Notes: generated from the letters alone by a model not told the origin. A stretch of DNA of 64,000 bases from Cryobacterium soli (GCF_003611035.1 NZ_CP030033.1:682001-746000), one strand, 5' to 3'; shown: positions 26,966 to 35,469, counted from the first letter of the stretch. Numbers and translations: made by a program.

Positions 26966-26993
26966 AAAGTTGAGCGCCCTCGACTCAAGTCAA
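26966..26993 (-). promoter_or_regulatory. HspR-type HAIR operator within the clpC-like promoter
   Basis: GTTGAGC-GCCCTCG-ACTCAAG (26969-26989) matches the HAIR consensus CTTGAGT-N7-ACTCAAG at 12 of 14 arm positions. It lies between TTGACT (26988-26993, -35 on the minus strand) and AACTTT (26966-26971, -10) with 16-bp spacing. HspR bound there would block the promoter until heat shock. Confidence 0.7.
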
Positions 26994-27081
26994 CGCCTGG
27001 GGGCGTTTTTCATTCCCGCCCGAAGCTGAGACTCCCCTGAGTCCGTCGAGATCGCCGGTCTGCTCTCGCGCCCACCTCGTC

Positions 27082-27154
27082 GGTCGAGCTCGTCGAGACC
27101 CGGCGAGGGCCGTCGCCAACACGTTCGGCTCCCGGGATCTCGACGAGCTCGATC
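27082..27154. repeat. Inverted pair of GGTCGAGCTCGTCGAGACCC-type repeats
   Basis: GGTCGAGCTCGTCGAGACCC (27082-27101) and its imperfect inverse GATCTCGACGAGCTCGATC (27136-27154) flank ~34 bp. I recall similar motifs dispersed between genes of Microbacteriaceae. The gap 26994-27182 contains no gene. Confidence 0.55.
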
Positions 27155-27182
27155 AGCGGATGGGTCGCGACCGGCGGCCGGG

Positions 27183-27788
27183 CTAGGAGGTGAGGTCGGC
27201 GCACTCCGGGGCCGCCCGGAACGCCTGGCCGAGGGTGCTCGACGTGTCGTTGATGGCCGTGGTGACGGTCTGCACGGTGCCGGCGACACTGTTGAGCGCG
27301 TCTCCGGTGTCGCCGACCACTGTGGCCAACGCGTCCACAAGGGCGGCCCCCGTCGTGCCCTGCACCTGGCTGGCGCTCGACTCCAAGGTCTTCAGGGACT
27401 GGTCGACGTTGTCGATCGAGTCCTGCACGGCGAGCAGTTCCGGGTCGTCGCCCAGGTTTTCCGGCGGCGACTTCACGGTGTCGACCAGGTCCGTGGCCGA
27501 CGCCGAGACTGTGTCCATCTGGTTCGAGATGGCCGTTCCCACCGAGTCCCCACCGGTGGCCGCCGCAGCGGCGAGGCCCTGAACATCCGTCTTCAGCGTG
27601 GTGATGTCGCTGCAGACCGTGCCCGCCCAGGTCACCTGGGCCGCGGTCGGCGGGGAGGCCGTGGACCCGGCCGTCGCCGTGGCAGTCGGCGAATCTGTCG
27701 CCGTCGGGCTCGGCGACGCTGAATCGCCGCCGGCCGTGCAGCCGGTGAGGAGCACCAGCAGAACCATGGACACGATGGGCTTCTTCAC
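27183..27788 (-). CDS. Predicted lipoprotein of unknown function
   Basis: 201 aa. Signal peptide with lipobox LLTGC (Cys17), a Ser/Pro/Thr/Ala-rich linker to about residue 45, then an all-alpha region with repeated small-residue heptads (VDTVKSPPENLG, VDQSLKTLESSASQVQG) suggesting a helical bundle on the outer face of the membrane. One further Cys pair (VCSDI and PECADL) could form a disulfide. GTG 27788 has GAGGAG 8 bp upstream; a GTG at 27818 is less likely. No family recognised. The neighbour upstream is a CMD-family protein 33 bp away, so they may be co-expressed. Confidence 0.7.
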   Translation of the reverse strand: MKKPIVSMVLLVLLTGCTAGGDSASPSPTATDSPTATATAGSTASPPTAAQVTWAGTVCSDITTLKTDVQGLAAAAATGGDSVGTAISNQMDTVSASATDLVDTVKSPPENLGDDPELLAVQDSIDNVDQSLKTLESSASQVQGTTGAALVDALATVVGDTGDALNSVAGTVQTVTTAINDTSSTLGQAFRAAPECADLTS

Positions 27789-27821
27789 GGGGGTGCTCCT
27801 CACTCGGTTGTCGGTCACCGG

Positions 27822-28139
27822 CTACTGCGTGTCGTCTTCGCTTCCCAGCTCGATGGCCAGGTCGAGGGCTTCCGCGATCTTGCGCGCCGAGGACATCAGC
27901 CGCGGCGTGCCCACGATCGGCGCCACGGCGACGAGAACGTCCTGCACGTCATCGACCGTCAGCCCCACCTCCGCGGCCGGTCCCACGTGCAGGAGGTACG
28001 AGGCGACGGGTGCGTCGACCGCCGCAAGGGCTGCGATCCTGGCGATCATCAAGGTGCGCGGGTCGAGCTCGGTGCGGGCCAGCGACACCGCGTTGATCTC
28101 GGCCGCCGCATCGAGCACCGGGGTTGTTCCTCTAGCCAT
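27822..28139 (-). CDS. Carboxymuconolactone decarboxylase (CMD/AhpD)-family protein
   Basis: 105 aa. ELDPRTLMIARIAALAAV, then ASYLLHVGPAAEVGLTVDDVQDVLVAVAPIVGTPR are the CMD-domain helices. The CxxC pair of AhpD peroxidases is missing, so a peroxidase reaction is unlikely; gamma-carboxymuconolactone decarboxylase homologs also lack it. ATG 28139 follows TTGGAGTG by 6 bp; the frame is open to 28217. The gap 28140-28353 upstream shows no gene or clear signal. The substrate is unknown. Confidence 0.8.
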   Translation of the reverse strand: MARGTTPVLDAAAEINAVSLARTELDPRTLMIARIAALAAVDAPVASYLLHVGPAAEVGLTVDDVQDVLVAVAPIVGTPRLMSSARKIAEALDLAIELGSEDDTQ

Positions 28140-28353
28140 GGGTATCACTCCAATTCCAGGGCATCGCCCTGCCGTCGTCGATTCCTGCCATTGTCGGATC
28201 CACGCTGGCGGGTTCACCTGGTTCGCCCGGCACGCGCGGGATCCGGCCTGTCGCCCCAGACGGTAGCAACCTATGTCGCAGAGGCCGATGGCCGGGCCGT
28301 GGAATCCTCCGAAACGGATGATGCCGGGTGCGGCCGCCCGGCCCGGGACGAGG

Positions 28354-29139
28354 TCAGCCGCGCTCGATCTCCCTGGCCAGTGAATCCAGTTCGGCGCCGC
28401 CGGCCATCAACCGGGTGAGTTCCTCGATGGTGATGCCGGCCTTGTCGAATTCGCCCAGGCTGGTGCCGCGGTTGAGCACCAGGAACCGGTCCCCGACCGG
28501 GTAGGCGTGGTGCGGGTTGTGGGTGACGAACACGACGCCGAGTCCGTTGTCGCGGGCCCGCGCGACGTAGCGCAGCACCACCCCGGCTTGCTTGACGCCG
28601 AGCGCGGAGGTCGGTTCGTCGAGGATCACGACCCTGGCGCCGAAGTAGATGGCGCGGGCGATCGCCACCGACTGCCGCTCTCCCCCGGAAAGGGTGCCGA
28701 TGGGTTGGTCGACGTCACGCAGGTCGATGCCCATCCGGCCCAGTTGCTCCAGGGTGACCGCGCGCATCTCGGCGACCCTGAGCCGCGAGAACGGGCCGAC
28801 GCCGGCGCTCAGCTCGGATCCGAGGAAGAAATTGCGCCAGACCGGCATCAGCGGCACGATCGCCAGGTCCTGGTAGACCGTGGCGATCCCGGCGTCGAGG
28901 GCCTGCCTGGGGCCGCCGAAACGCACGGCGGTTCCGTCGAGCAGCAGTTCGCCCGAGGAGTGCGAGTGCACTCCGGCGAGGATCTTGAGCAGCGTCGACT
29001 TGCCCGCGCCGTTGTCGCCCAGGACGCAGAGCACCTCTCCCGCCGACACCGAGGTGGAGATGTCGCTGAGGGCGATGACCGAGCCGTAGACCTTGCCCAC
29101 CCCGCGCACCTGCAGGATGGCCGTCTCCGCGGCGCTCAT
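28354..29139 (-). CDS. Sugar ABC importer, ATP-binding protein (FrcA-like)
   Basis: 261 aa with one ABC domain: Walker [10 protein letters not shown], the Q-loop [13 protein letters not shown], signature LSGGERQ, Walker [13 protein letters not shown], and switch His in [11 protein letters not shown]. Ribose RbsA has two such domains; single-domain members pair with fructose/inositol-type permeases (FrcBCA). The start ATG overlaps the permease stop by 4 bp. The C-terminal [16 protein letters not shown] is typical of the CUT2 family. Last gene of a three-gene operon. Confidence 0.9.
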   Translation of the reverse strand: MSAAETAILQVRGVGKVYGSVIALSDISTSVSAGEVLCVLGDNGAGKSTLLKILAGVHSHSSGELLLDGTAVRFGGPRQALDAGIATVYQDLAIVPLMPVWRNFFLGSELSAGVGPFSRLRVAEMRAVTLEQLGRMGIDLRDVDQPIGTLSGGERQSVAIARAIYFGARVVILDEPTSALGVKQAGVVLRYVARARDNGLGVVFVTHNPHHAYPVGDRFLVLNRGTSLGEFDKAGITIEELTRLMAGGAELDSLAREIERG

Positions 29140-30179
29140 TCGCGCACTCCGGCCTGGCGGCGCACCGAGAGGTTGACCAGCACGGCGAGCAGTAGCATCC
29201 CGCCCAGGAAGGCCTTGAGCCAGTTGTTGTCCCACTGGGCGAAAACGATGCCCTGCAGGATCATGCCGTAGATGAGCGCGCCGAGGGCCGCGCCGACGGC
29301 GGACCCGTAGCCGCCCGTGAGCAGGCAGCCGCCCACGACGGCGCAGATGATGTAGACGAATTCCTGGCCGATGCCGGTGGTGGCCTGCACGGTCGCCACG
29401 TCGAAGAGCGACAGCATGCCGACGAGCCAGCCGGCCGCGGCCGTGCCCATGAACAGGCCGATCCGGGTGCGCCGCACGGGAACGCCGGTTTGCACGGCGC
29501 TCTGCAACGCCCCGCCGATGGCGAAGATCCAGTTGCCGTAGCGGGTGCGGAGCAGGATCCAGCTCGCGACGATGGTGAGGCCGAGCCACCAGAAGACCGA
29601 CACCTTGAGGTTCACTCCGGCGACCGGGATCGTCGACCCGAAGATCGCCTTACCAGCGTCGAAACCGGGTACCGCGCTCATGCCCTGGATGGCGACCTGG
29701 CCGGTCACGAGCTTGGTGCCGGCGAGGTTGAGGCCCTGCAGGATGAAGAAGGTGCCAAGAGTGACGATGAAGCTCGGGATGCCGGTGCGCACGACGAGGA
29801 ACCCGTTGAAGGCGCCGACAGCGAGGGCGATCAGCAGAGCGAGCACCATGGCCAGCCAGAGGTTCATGCCCCACTGGGTGGTGAAGGCGCCGACGAGCAG
29901 GCCCGTGGTGCCGGTCATGGCACCGGCGGACAGGTCGAACTCGCCGCCGATCATGAGCATCGCCACGGCCACGGCCATGATGCCGAACAGCGACGCCGAG
30001 TAGAGCCAGGTGGCCGCGCCGGCCGGGGTGAGGAACGAGGTGGTGGCCAGGGAGAAGTAGCCGAAGATCGCGGCGGCGGCGACCAGCGCGCCCATCTCGG
30101 GGCGGCGCAGCAGGCGCACCACGGGGTGCGTCGCGGCGAGTCTCTCGTCCCGGCGGGGTGGCGTGGCCAGCTGCGTCAT
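29136..30179 (-). CDS. Sugar ABC importer, CUT2 permease (FrcC/RbsC-like)
   Basis: 347 aa with about ten membrane segments and the CUT2 permease blocks [35 protein letters not shown] (two halves around residue 130-150) and [21 protein letters not shown]. It forms the membrane channel for a periplasmic-type binding-protein-dependent sugar importer. 4-bp overlaps with both neighbours show tight translational coupling in the order binding protein, permease, ATPase. Confidence 0.9.
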   Translation of the reverse strand: MTQLATPPRRDERLAATHPVVRLLRRPEMGALVAAAAIFGYFSLATTSFLTPAGAATWLYSASLFGIMAVAVAMLMIGGEFDLSAGAMTGTTGLLVGAFTTQWGMNLWLAMVLALLIALAVGAFNGFLVVRTGIPSFIVTLGTFFILQGLNLAGTKLVTGQVAIQGMSAVPGFDAGKAIFGSTIPVAGVNLKVSVFWWLGLTIVASWILLRTRYGNWIFAIGGALQSAVQTGVPVRRTRIGLFMGTAAAGWLVGMLSLFDVATVQATTGIGQEFVYIICAVVGGCLLTGGYGSAVGAALGALIYGMILQGIVFAQWDNNWLKAFLGGMLLLAVLVNLSVRRQAGVRE

Positions 30180-31171
30180 CGCGTGCCGTTGCCGGCGAAC
30201 CCGGCGACCTGGTCGGCGTTCTCCTGGGTGACGAAGCCCGGCCCGGAGTAGACCGGCAGGTTACCGCCGACGACGTTGCCGTTCGTGTAGAACAGCTCGA
30301 AGAAGCTCACCGGCAGGTAGCCCTGCAGGTAGGGCTGCTGGTCGACGGCGAAGAGGATGCTGCCGTCGCTGATCAGCCCGGTGACATCGGCGGAGACATC
30401 GAACGTGCCGATCTGGGCGTCGCTGCCGGCCTCGGCCACGGCCTGCGCCGCGGCGACTCCCACCGCGGAGTTGAGGGTGAGCACACCGTCGATGGTGGGG
30501 TCGGCCAGCAGGGCGCTCTTGATGGTGTTCTGGGCATCCGCGACGTTGGCGATGTCGACCTGCAGGTTGCTCATGCTGCCGTCGAGGGTGTCCGCGGCAC
30601 CGCGGCACCGGTCTTCCAATCCGGCGTTGCCGGCCTCGTGGATGACGCAGATGACCTTGCCGGCGCCGGCCTCGGTGAGTTTGGTGCCCGCCCCCTGCCC
30701 GGCCAGGTACTCGCTCTGCCCCACGTGGGTGAGCGCGCCGACCGACGCGGATTCCTCGGCGCCGGAGTTGATGGTGATCACCGGGATGTCGGCGGCGGCC
30801 GCGTCGGCGAGGGCGCCGCGGAGACCGTCGGGGTTGGCCATCGACACGATGATGCCGTCGACCTGGGCGGCGATGGCCGTCTCGATCAACTGGCTCTGCT
30901 TCTGCACATCCGGGTCGCCCTGGTAGGTGACCGTGGCCCCGTAGAGGGTGCCGGCCGCCTCGGCGCCGGACTTCACGACGTCCCAGAACGCGTCGCCCGG
31001 AACCGAGTGCACCACGAGGGCATAGGTGCGGTCGGATGCGCCGGCCGCGGCGCCGGCCGAGCCGGCGGACGCGATCGGCTGACCGGTGCAGGCGGCGAGA
31101 CCGGTGACGGTGAGCAGGGCGAGGGCGGCAGTCGCGCCGGAGCGGGCCCAGCGGGCAGGGATTCTCGACAC
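30176..31171 (-). CDS. Sugar ABC importer, substrate-binding lipoprotein
   Basis: 331 aa. Signal peptide with lipobox GLAAC (Cys28), then the periplasmic-binding-protein type 1 fold: VVHSVPGDAFWDVVKSGAE, IETAIAAQVDGIIVSMANPDGL, IPVITINSG, VGQSEYLAGQGAG and FAVDQQPYLQGYLPV. This matches ribose/fructose/inositol-type binding proteins of CUT2 transporters. GTG 31171 is preceded by AAGGA at 9 bp. First gene of the operon; a GC-rich hairpin (GCGCC-TTTTCG-GGGCGC, ~31258-31275) lies in its leader. The sugar cannot be named from sequence. Confidence 0.88.
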   Translation of the reverse strand: MSRIPARWARSGATAALALLTVTGLAACTGQPIASAGSAGAAAGASDRTYALVVHSVPGDAFWDVVKSGAEAAGTLYGATVTYQGDPDVQKQSQLIETAIAAQVDGIIVSMANPDGLRGALADAAAADIPVITINSGAEESASVGALTHVGQSEYLAGQGAGTKLTEAGAGKVICVIHEAGNAGLEDRCRGAADTLDGSMSNLQVDIANVADAQNTIKSALLADPTIDGVLTLNSAVGVAAAQAVAEAGSDAQIGTFDVSADVTGLISDGSILFAVDQQPYLQGYLPVSFFELFYTNGNVVGGNLPVYSGPGFVTQENADQVAGFAGNGTR

Positions 31172-31316
31172 GGTGCTTTCGTCCTTCGGTGTGTGCTGGA
31201 GGTGCGGTCTACCGGAGTGGTCCCCACGGGGACAGTCCGGATGTGAGCGTTGAGGGGCGCCTTTTCGGGGCGCAGTCCACTTTAGGCCGCGGGCGACGCA
31301 GGTCACAGCCGAGGCG

Positions 31317-31898
31317 TCAGGCCTGCCGGGCTGTCCGCTCCAGCCCGGCACGGTAGTCGGCCCACCATTCCGGGCTGCCCGACGGCAGGTTGTCGTTGAC
31401 GGCCCGCAGCCCGGCCGCCCCGTCGATCAGCTCGCGCACGATGTCGGCGTGGCCGGCATGCCGGTGGGTCTCGCTGATCAGGTGCACCAGGATGCGGTGC
31501 AGCGTGACCGTGTTGCGCTCGGCCGGCCACCACGCCACCCGGCCGGTTCCGTGCAGCGGCACCTGGGCGATGGTGGCGTCGGAGTGCGCCCAGACCCGGC
31601 GATACAGGTTCACCAGGCCGTCCCGTGACTCATCGAGGGTGGCCCACATGTCGGCGTTGTCCGGGGCGGCGTCGTCCATCCACGGCATCGGCTCGGGGAA
31701 CGGCCGTCCGAAGGTCGCGCCGAGATACCCGGCCTCCACACCGGCCATGTGCTTCACCAGGCCCAGCAGATTGGTGCCGGTCGGAACCAGGGGCCGGCGC
31801 ATGTCGTAGGGGCTGAGCCCGTCGAGTTTGAAGACCAGGGCTTCCCTGGCCTCCTGGAGATAACGGCGCAGGTCTCCGGCATAAGCGTCTTCGGTCAT
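31317..31898 (-). CDS. DinB/DUF664-family protein
   Basis: 193 aa. Four-helix DinB fold signatures: the first metal His in LGLVKHMAGVEAGYLG and the HLISETHRHAGHADIVREL segment with further His ligands, plus TLHRILVHL. The superfamily includes mycothiol-dependent enzymes and many uncharacterised metalloproteins. ATG 31898; monocistronic, divergent from the AlkD-like gene at 31967. Family call is firm, activity unknown. Confidence 0.88.
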   Translation of the reverse strand: MTEDAYAGDLRRYLQEAREALVFKLDGLSPYDMRRPLVPTGTNLLGLVKHMAGVEAGYLGATFGRPFPEPMPWMDDAAPDNADMWATLDESRDGLVNLYRRVWAHSDATIAQVPLHGTGRVAWWPAERNTVTLHRILVHLISETHRHAGHADIVRELIDGAAGLRAVNDNLPSGSPEWWADYRAGLERTARQA

Positions 31899-31966
31899 GC
31901 GCTCCAGCCTTCCAGATCACCGCGCCGCGCGACAGTCGGGGAGAACAGCCAGGGAGAATAGGACCC

Positions 31967-32452
31967 ATGAGTGCAGCGGGCGAGTTCGTGGACGCCACCC
32001 TGCAACGCGAGAGCTCCTGGGAACGCGCCGAAGCCGCCCGGGCCCGCCTGGGCGGAACCCTGGCCTTCTACGGCGCATCCGTCGGCGCGGTCCGCGGCAC
32101 GGTGCGCGACACCGCCCGGCGCTACCCCGGCCTCGACCACGACGACATCACCGCCCTGAGCAGCGAGCTCTGGGCGCTGCCGGTGTTCGAGAGCCGGCTG
32201 GCGGCCGTCGTGCTCCTGCAGAGCCACGTGAGGATGCTGCGTGCCTCCGACCTCACCCGCATCGAGGGGTTCCTGCGCGAGGCCCGGCTGCCCGCCCTGG
32301 TGGATCCCCTCGCGGTCGACGTGGTGAGCCCCCTCGTCGCCGGCCTCACCGGAGCGGCCCGCGGGCGCGCCCAGGTGGTGCTCGACCGGTGGGCCGCGGA
32401 CCCCAGCGACAGCCTTCGCCGCGCCGCCGGGCTGCTCGCCGCCGCCGACTAG
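31967..32452 (+). CDS. AlkD-like DNA alkylation repair protein, probably C-terminally shortened
   Basis: 161 aa. FYGASVGAVRGTVRD, YPGLDHDDITALSSELWALPVFESRLAAV, and the HEAT-like helices ending VLDRWAADPSDSLRRAAGLLAAAD resemble the N-terminal two thirds of AlkD-type glycosylases (~230 aa). The usual last HEAT repeats after the ...DSLRRA segment are absent; the stop lies 4 bp inside the 3' end of the convergent oxidoreductase gene. It may be a truncated, non-functional remnant or a short subfamily. Shine-Dalgarno-like AGGGAG lies ~10 bp upstream of ATG 31967. Confidence 0.65.
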   Translation: MSAAGEFVDATLQRESSWERAEAARARLGGTLAFYGASVGAVRGTVRDTARRYPGLDHDDITALSSELWALPVFESRLAAVVLLQSHVRMLRASDLTRIEGFLREARLPALVDPLAVDVVSPLVAGLTGAARGRAQVVLDRWAADPSDSLRRAAGLLAAAD

Positions 32453-33417
32453 ATCGTGACGACGAGCTTGCCGCGGGTGCTGCCATCCGTGAGCCGGCGC
32501 ATCGCGCTGGCGGCCTCGGCGAGGGGGTAGACGCCGTCGATCACCGGGGTGATCGCTCCGCTCTCGAGCAACCCCGCAAGGATGTGCAGGTCACCGTGCC
32601 GCACGACCGACGTGAGGCCGGTGAGCTTTTGCGGCACCAGGGGTGAGAGGAAAAGTGCCCGGAGCGCCCGCTCGAACCCGCCGGTGAGCCTGCCACCGCC
32701 TTCGCCGCCCACGATGACCAGGGTGCCGCGTGGCGCGAGCAGCCGGCGCAGGGACGAGACCGACCGGTTGCCCGCGGTGTCGAGAACGAGGTCATAACGC
32801 TCACCCGACCGGGTGATGTCGCCACGCGTGTAGTCCACGATCACGTCTGCCCCGAGCGAGCGCACGTAGTCGGCCTTGCCCGGGCTGCAGACTCCCGTGA
32901 CGTGGGCGTCGAAGGCGTGTGCCAGCTGCACGGCGTAACCGCCGACAGCGCCGGATGCGCCGATCACGAGAACCCGCTCCCCCGCGCCGGCCTCGCGCAC
33001 CGAGGCCAGGCCCTGCAGGGCCGTGACGGCGGAGACGGGCACCGCGGCCGCCTGTTCGAAGCTCAAGCCGGCCGGCTTGGGCTCGACGGTGCCGGCCCGG
33101 GCCACGGCGTACTCGGCCAGTGACCCGTCGCAGACCCCGAAGACCTCGTCGCCGGGCTGGAACCGGGTGACCTGGGCGCCGACGGCCTCGACCCGGCCCG
33201 CCACATCCATGCCCCGCACCCGGTTCCTCGGGCCGCGCCGACCCGCGGCAAGGCGCAGCAGCAGGGGTAGCCCCGTCATCATGTGCCAGTCGCCGATGTT
33301 GAGACTGGCGGCCCGCACCGCGATGAGCACCTCGTCGTCACCGGGCGAGGGCCGGTCGATCTGGGCGGGGTGGAGCACGTCGGCCGAGCCGTAACGATCC
33401 TGCACGATGGCTCTCAT
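32449..33417 (-). CDS. NAD(P)-dependent MDR-family oxidoreductase (quinone-oxidoreductase-like)
   Basis: 322 aa. GroES-like start MRAIVQDRYGSADVL, ASLNIGDWHMMTG, GMDVAGRVEAVG, and the Rossmann motif VLVIGASGAVGGYAVQLA. It lacks the structural zinc Cys cluster of classical alcohol dehydrogenases, fitting the zeta-crystallin/quinone oxidoreductase group. Stop codon of this gene is followed by the shared 4-bp overlap with the AlkD-like gene end. Its start overlaps the XRE gene stop by 4 bp, so it is co-transcribed with the XRE and membrane genes. Substrate unknown. Confidence 0.85.
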   Translation of the reverse strand: MRAIVQDRYGSADVLHPAQIDRPSPGDDEVLIAVRAASLNIGDWHMMTGLPLLLRLAAGRRGPRNRVRGMDVAGRVEAVGAQVTRFQPGDEVFGVCDGSLAEYAVARAGTVEPKPAGLSFEQAAAVPVSAVTALQGLASVREAGAGERVLVIGASGAVGGYAVQLAHAFDAHVTGVCSPGKADYVRSLGADVIVDYTRGDITRSGERYDLVLDTAGNRSVSSLRRLLAPRGTLVIVGGEGGGRLTGGFERALRALFLSPLVPQKLTGLTSVVRHGDLHILAGLLESGAITPVIDGVYPLAEAASAMRRLTDGSTRGKLVVTI

Positions 33418-33707
33418 GAGCGTCCTCCGGGTGTTGGCGGTGCGGGGCTGGCTGGCGGAGTGGGGCCGGTTGTCGCGCTCGGCCGGGCCGGGCCGGCGGG
33501 GTACTGGAATACCTCGTCGAGTGGTCGATTGAACACCCGTGCGATCTGGAACGCCACCTCGAGCGAGGGCGAATACCGGCCCTGCTCGATGGCGATGATG
33601 GTCTGCCGGGTCACGCCGACCTGCCGGGCCAGGTCGGCCTGGGTCATCTCGCCGTGCTCGAATCGCAGCCCGCGGATGCAGTTGGTGATACTGGTTGCCT
33701 TCACCAT
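33414..33707 (-). CDS. XRE-family helix-turn-helix regulator
   Basis: 97 aa. The HTH spans ~20-60: MTQADLARQVGVTRQTIIAIEQGRYSPSLE, followed by VAFQIARVFNRPLDEVFQYP, the layout of YozG/PlcR-like short XRE proteins that accompany a membrane protein. A Pro-rich tail follows. Its start overlaps the membrane-protein gene by 7 bp (33701-33707). It probably controls this operon through the inverted repeat near 34158-34175. The regulated signal is unknown. Confidence 0.88.
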   Translation of the reverse strand: MVKATSITNCIRGLRFEHGEMTQADLARQVGVTRQTIIAIEQGRYSPSLEVAFQIARVFNRPLDEVFQYPAGPARPSATTGPTPPASPAPPTPGGRS

Positions 33708-34129
33708 TTCTGGAACCCGCGGCGGTATGCGACGATCCGGGTCACCGAGGCCAGGACCGCCGAGAGTACGAAGCCCAGGTAGATCACGTTGGCGATCCAG
33801 AACGGATCGAGCTCGGCCAGGGCGAACAGCAGGGCTAGCACGGCGCCGAGGATCACGAAGGACTGCCCGATGTACTGTCCGGTCCGGTGGATCTCGGTGT
33901 CACGCTGGTCCGTCACGGTCGCCTCGCGGGGCGAGATCAGGCCCGCGCCGATGGTGAGCACGATGGTGCCCAGAATGGCGCCGCCGATGCTCCAGAGCAT
34001 GAGTGCGGCGTACGGCACCTCGGTGAGGGGTCCCGTCCGGGTGCCCCCGAGCAGCAGACCCAGGTAGATGCCGTACGCCAGGATCGTGACACCAGCCATG
34101 ATCCAGGCGCGTTTCTCTTCGTGTGCCAC
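33701..34129 (-). CDS. Four-helix membrane protein paired with XRE regulator
   Basis: 142 aa, with four hydrophobic segments (IMAGVTILAYGIYLGLLLGG, YAALMLWSIGGAILGTIVLT, IGQSFVILGAVLALLFALA, WIANVIYLGFVLSAVLASV) and a charged loop DQRDTEIHRTGQYIG between helices 2 and 3. This is the widely seen membrane partner of short XRE regulators, possibly a sensor. GTG 34129 lacks a strong Shine-Dalgarno. The promoter at 34171-34199 precedes it. Confidence 0.75.
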   Translation of the reverse strand: MAHEEKRAWIMAGVTILAYGIYLGLLLGGTRTGPLTEVPYAALMLWSIGGAILGTIVLTIGAGLISPREATVTDQRDTEIHRTGQYIGQSFVILGAVLALLFALAELDPFWIANVIYLGFVLSAVLASVTRIVAYRRGFQKW

Positions 34130-34170
34130 GTGTGCCGCCCGTCTGAGAGTAAAGAATTGTTGACATCCAC

Positions 34171-34199
34171 AATGTATGCCGAAGCAGACACCGTGTCAA
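34171..34199 (-). promoter_or_regulatory. Consensus promoter of the membrane/XRE/oxidoreductase operon
   Basis: On the minus strand TTGACA (34194-34199), a 17-bp spacer and TACATT (34171-34176) make a near-consensus housekeeping promoter. TTGT-GGATGTCA-ACAA lies just downstream around the start site and is a possible operator for the XRE protein. AT-rich GAGAGTAAA/TTTACTCTC arms at 34145-34153 and 34206-34214 flank the region. Confidence 0.65.
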
Positions 34200-34218
34200 A
34201 CTTTTTTTACTCTCTGGA

Positions 34219-34593
34219 TCAGAACGTCGTGGCCGAGATCTGCTGCAGTGCCCAGCTGTTGCCGTGCGGGTCGCTGAAGTATGCGTAGCGGACACCGCCC
34301 ATATCGGTGACCGTCGAGACGTCCACACCGTTTCCCAGCAGGGTCGCGCGAACGGCGTCGAGGTCGTCGACGACCAGGTGCAGGTTCTGCACCGGGGCGG
34401 CATCGGGAGCGCTGATGCCCACCCCGATCACGATGGAGCAGGCCGATCCCGGCGGCGTGAGCTGCACCACGCGCATCCCGTTGCCGGGTGACACATCGTG
34501 ATCGAGGTGGAACCCCACCTGGTCGACGTAGAACGTCAGGCTGCGGTCAACGTCACTCGCCGGCAACGGCACCAATTCCAGTCGCATATCCAT
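34219..34593 (-). CDS. VOC-superfamily (glyoxalase-like) protein
   Basis: 124 aa: MDMRLELVPLPASDVDRSL, FYVDQVGFHLDHDVSP, and C-terminal FSDPHGNSWALQQI are the beta-alpha-beta-beta-beta module halves with candidate metal ligands (His in HLDHD, Glu/Gln positions). Resembles the bleomycin-resistance/dioxygenase-like branch. Monocistronic, ending just short of the promoter at 34171. The substrate is unknown. Confidence 0.85.
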   Translation of the reverse strand: MDMRLELVPLPASDVDRSLTFYVDQVGFHLDHDVSPGNGMRVVQLTPPGSACSIVIGVGISAPDAAPVQNLHLVVDDLDAVRATLLGNGVDVSTVTDMGGVRYAYFSDPHGNSWALQQISATTF

Positions 34594-34620
34594 AGTGGTC
34601 TCATCCTGGCACCCCGGGAG

Positions 34621-35469
34621 TCACGAGTGGGCCAGCAGCCAGTCCAGAACCGCCGGGCACTCGTCGAGGATCGAGATGTGGCCGTCGTCCGGGTACTCCC
34701 AGAATTCGGCCCGGGTGCAGGTGCGGGCCAGCCACGCTCCGTGGGCGGGCGGCACCACCCGGTCACGGCCGCCCTGCACGATCAGCACGGGCACCATCAC
34801 GGCGGCAGGGTCGAAGCCCCAGGGCATCACGAACGCCAGGTCGTCGTCGATGAGGCCGTCCGGGCCTGCCGCCGACGCCTCCCCCACATCGTCGCCCAAC
34901 GAGGCCCAGTCCCCGGCCAGAGTGGCGTAGTCGCGTTCCACGAAGCTGGCCGGGTCGAACTCGGCGGTGGCCTCGTAGTGTTCACGGGCGGCGCGGCCCG
35001 CCAGCGCCGACCGCAGCGCACCGTCGGACGCCATCCCGGCGAAGAAATCCAGGTCCTCGGCGTCGATAGGCGCGAGGGAGGCCAGGCACGCGGCGGCGAT
35101 CACCCGGTCGGGCAGCAGCGCCGCGCAGGCCAGGGCGTGCGGGCCGCCGCCCGAGGCGCCCATCACCGCGAACCGGTCGAGGCCGAGGGCATCGGCGATG
35201 GCCGCCACATCCGTCGCCGCGGAGGCGACCGAGCGGCCGGGCCGGGGCGACGAGCCGCCGTAGCTGGGCCGGCCGTAGGAGATCAGACGGATGCCTCGCT
35301 GGGCCGCCGCCCTCAGCAGCGGAGCGAGCAGCGCGCCGGTCTGCGGCGACCCGTGCAGCCACACCACCGTGAGGCGGGGCCGGGCGACATCGCCGCCGGG
35401 GCTCTCGGCGCTGTCGTGCACCCTGAGCACCCGCCCGTCGGGCAGTCGCAGATCGTGCACGGACACCAT
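34621..35469 (-). CDS. Alpha/beta-fold hydrolase
   Basis: 282 aa. VVWLHGSPQTG (oxyanion HG), ISYGRPSYGGS, nucleophile elbow GASGGG with Ser as nucleophile, acid residue in QGGRDRVVPP and catalytic His in DDGHISIL. It belongs to the haloperoxidase/epoxide-hydrolase-like group of alpha/beta hydrolases. ATG 35469; the stop of jetC (35515) lies 45 bp upstream on the same strand, so read-through from the Jet operon is possible, but the position usually taken by jetD is occupied by this unrelated gene. The substrate is unknown. Confidence 0.85.
   Translation of the reverse strand: MVSVHDLRLPDGRVLRVHDSAESPGGDVARPRLTVVWLHGSPQTGALLAPLLRAAAQRGIRLISYGRPSYGGSSPRPGRSVASAATDVAAIADALGLDRFAVMGASGGGPHALACAALLPDRVIAAACLASLAPIDAEDLDFFAGMASDGALRSALAGRAAREHYEATAEFDPASFVERDYATLAGDWASLGDDVGEASAAGPDGLIDDDLAFVMPWGFDPAAVMVPVLIVQGGRDRVVPPAHGAWLARTCTRAEFWEYPDDGHISILDECPAVLDWLLAHS

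Noticed and set aside
26991..27010. Plus-strand terminator (AACGCC-TGG-GGGCGTT followed by T)
   Set aside because: No plus-strand gene ends there; on the minus strand it lies upstream of the heat-shock promoter. Probably coincidental or part of the promoter region.
28140..28353. Small gene between the CMD-family gene and the sugar ATPase gene
   Set aside because: No open frame with a start, Shine-Dalgarno and protein-like composition; nothing distinctive was seen.
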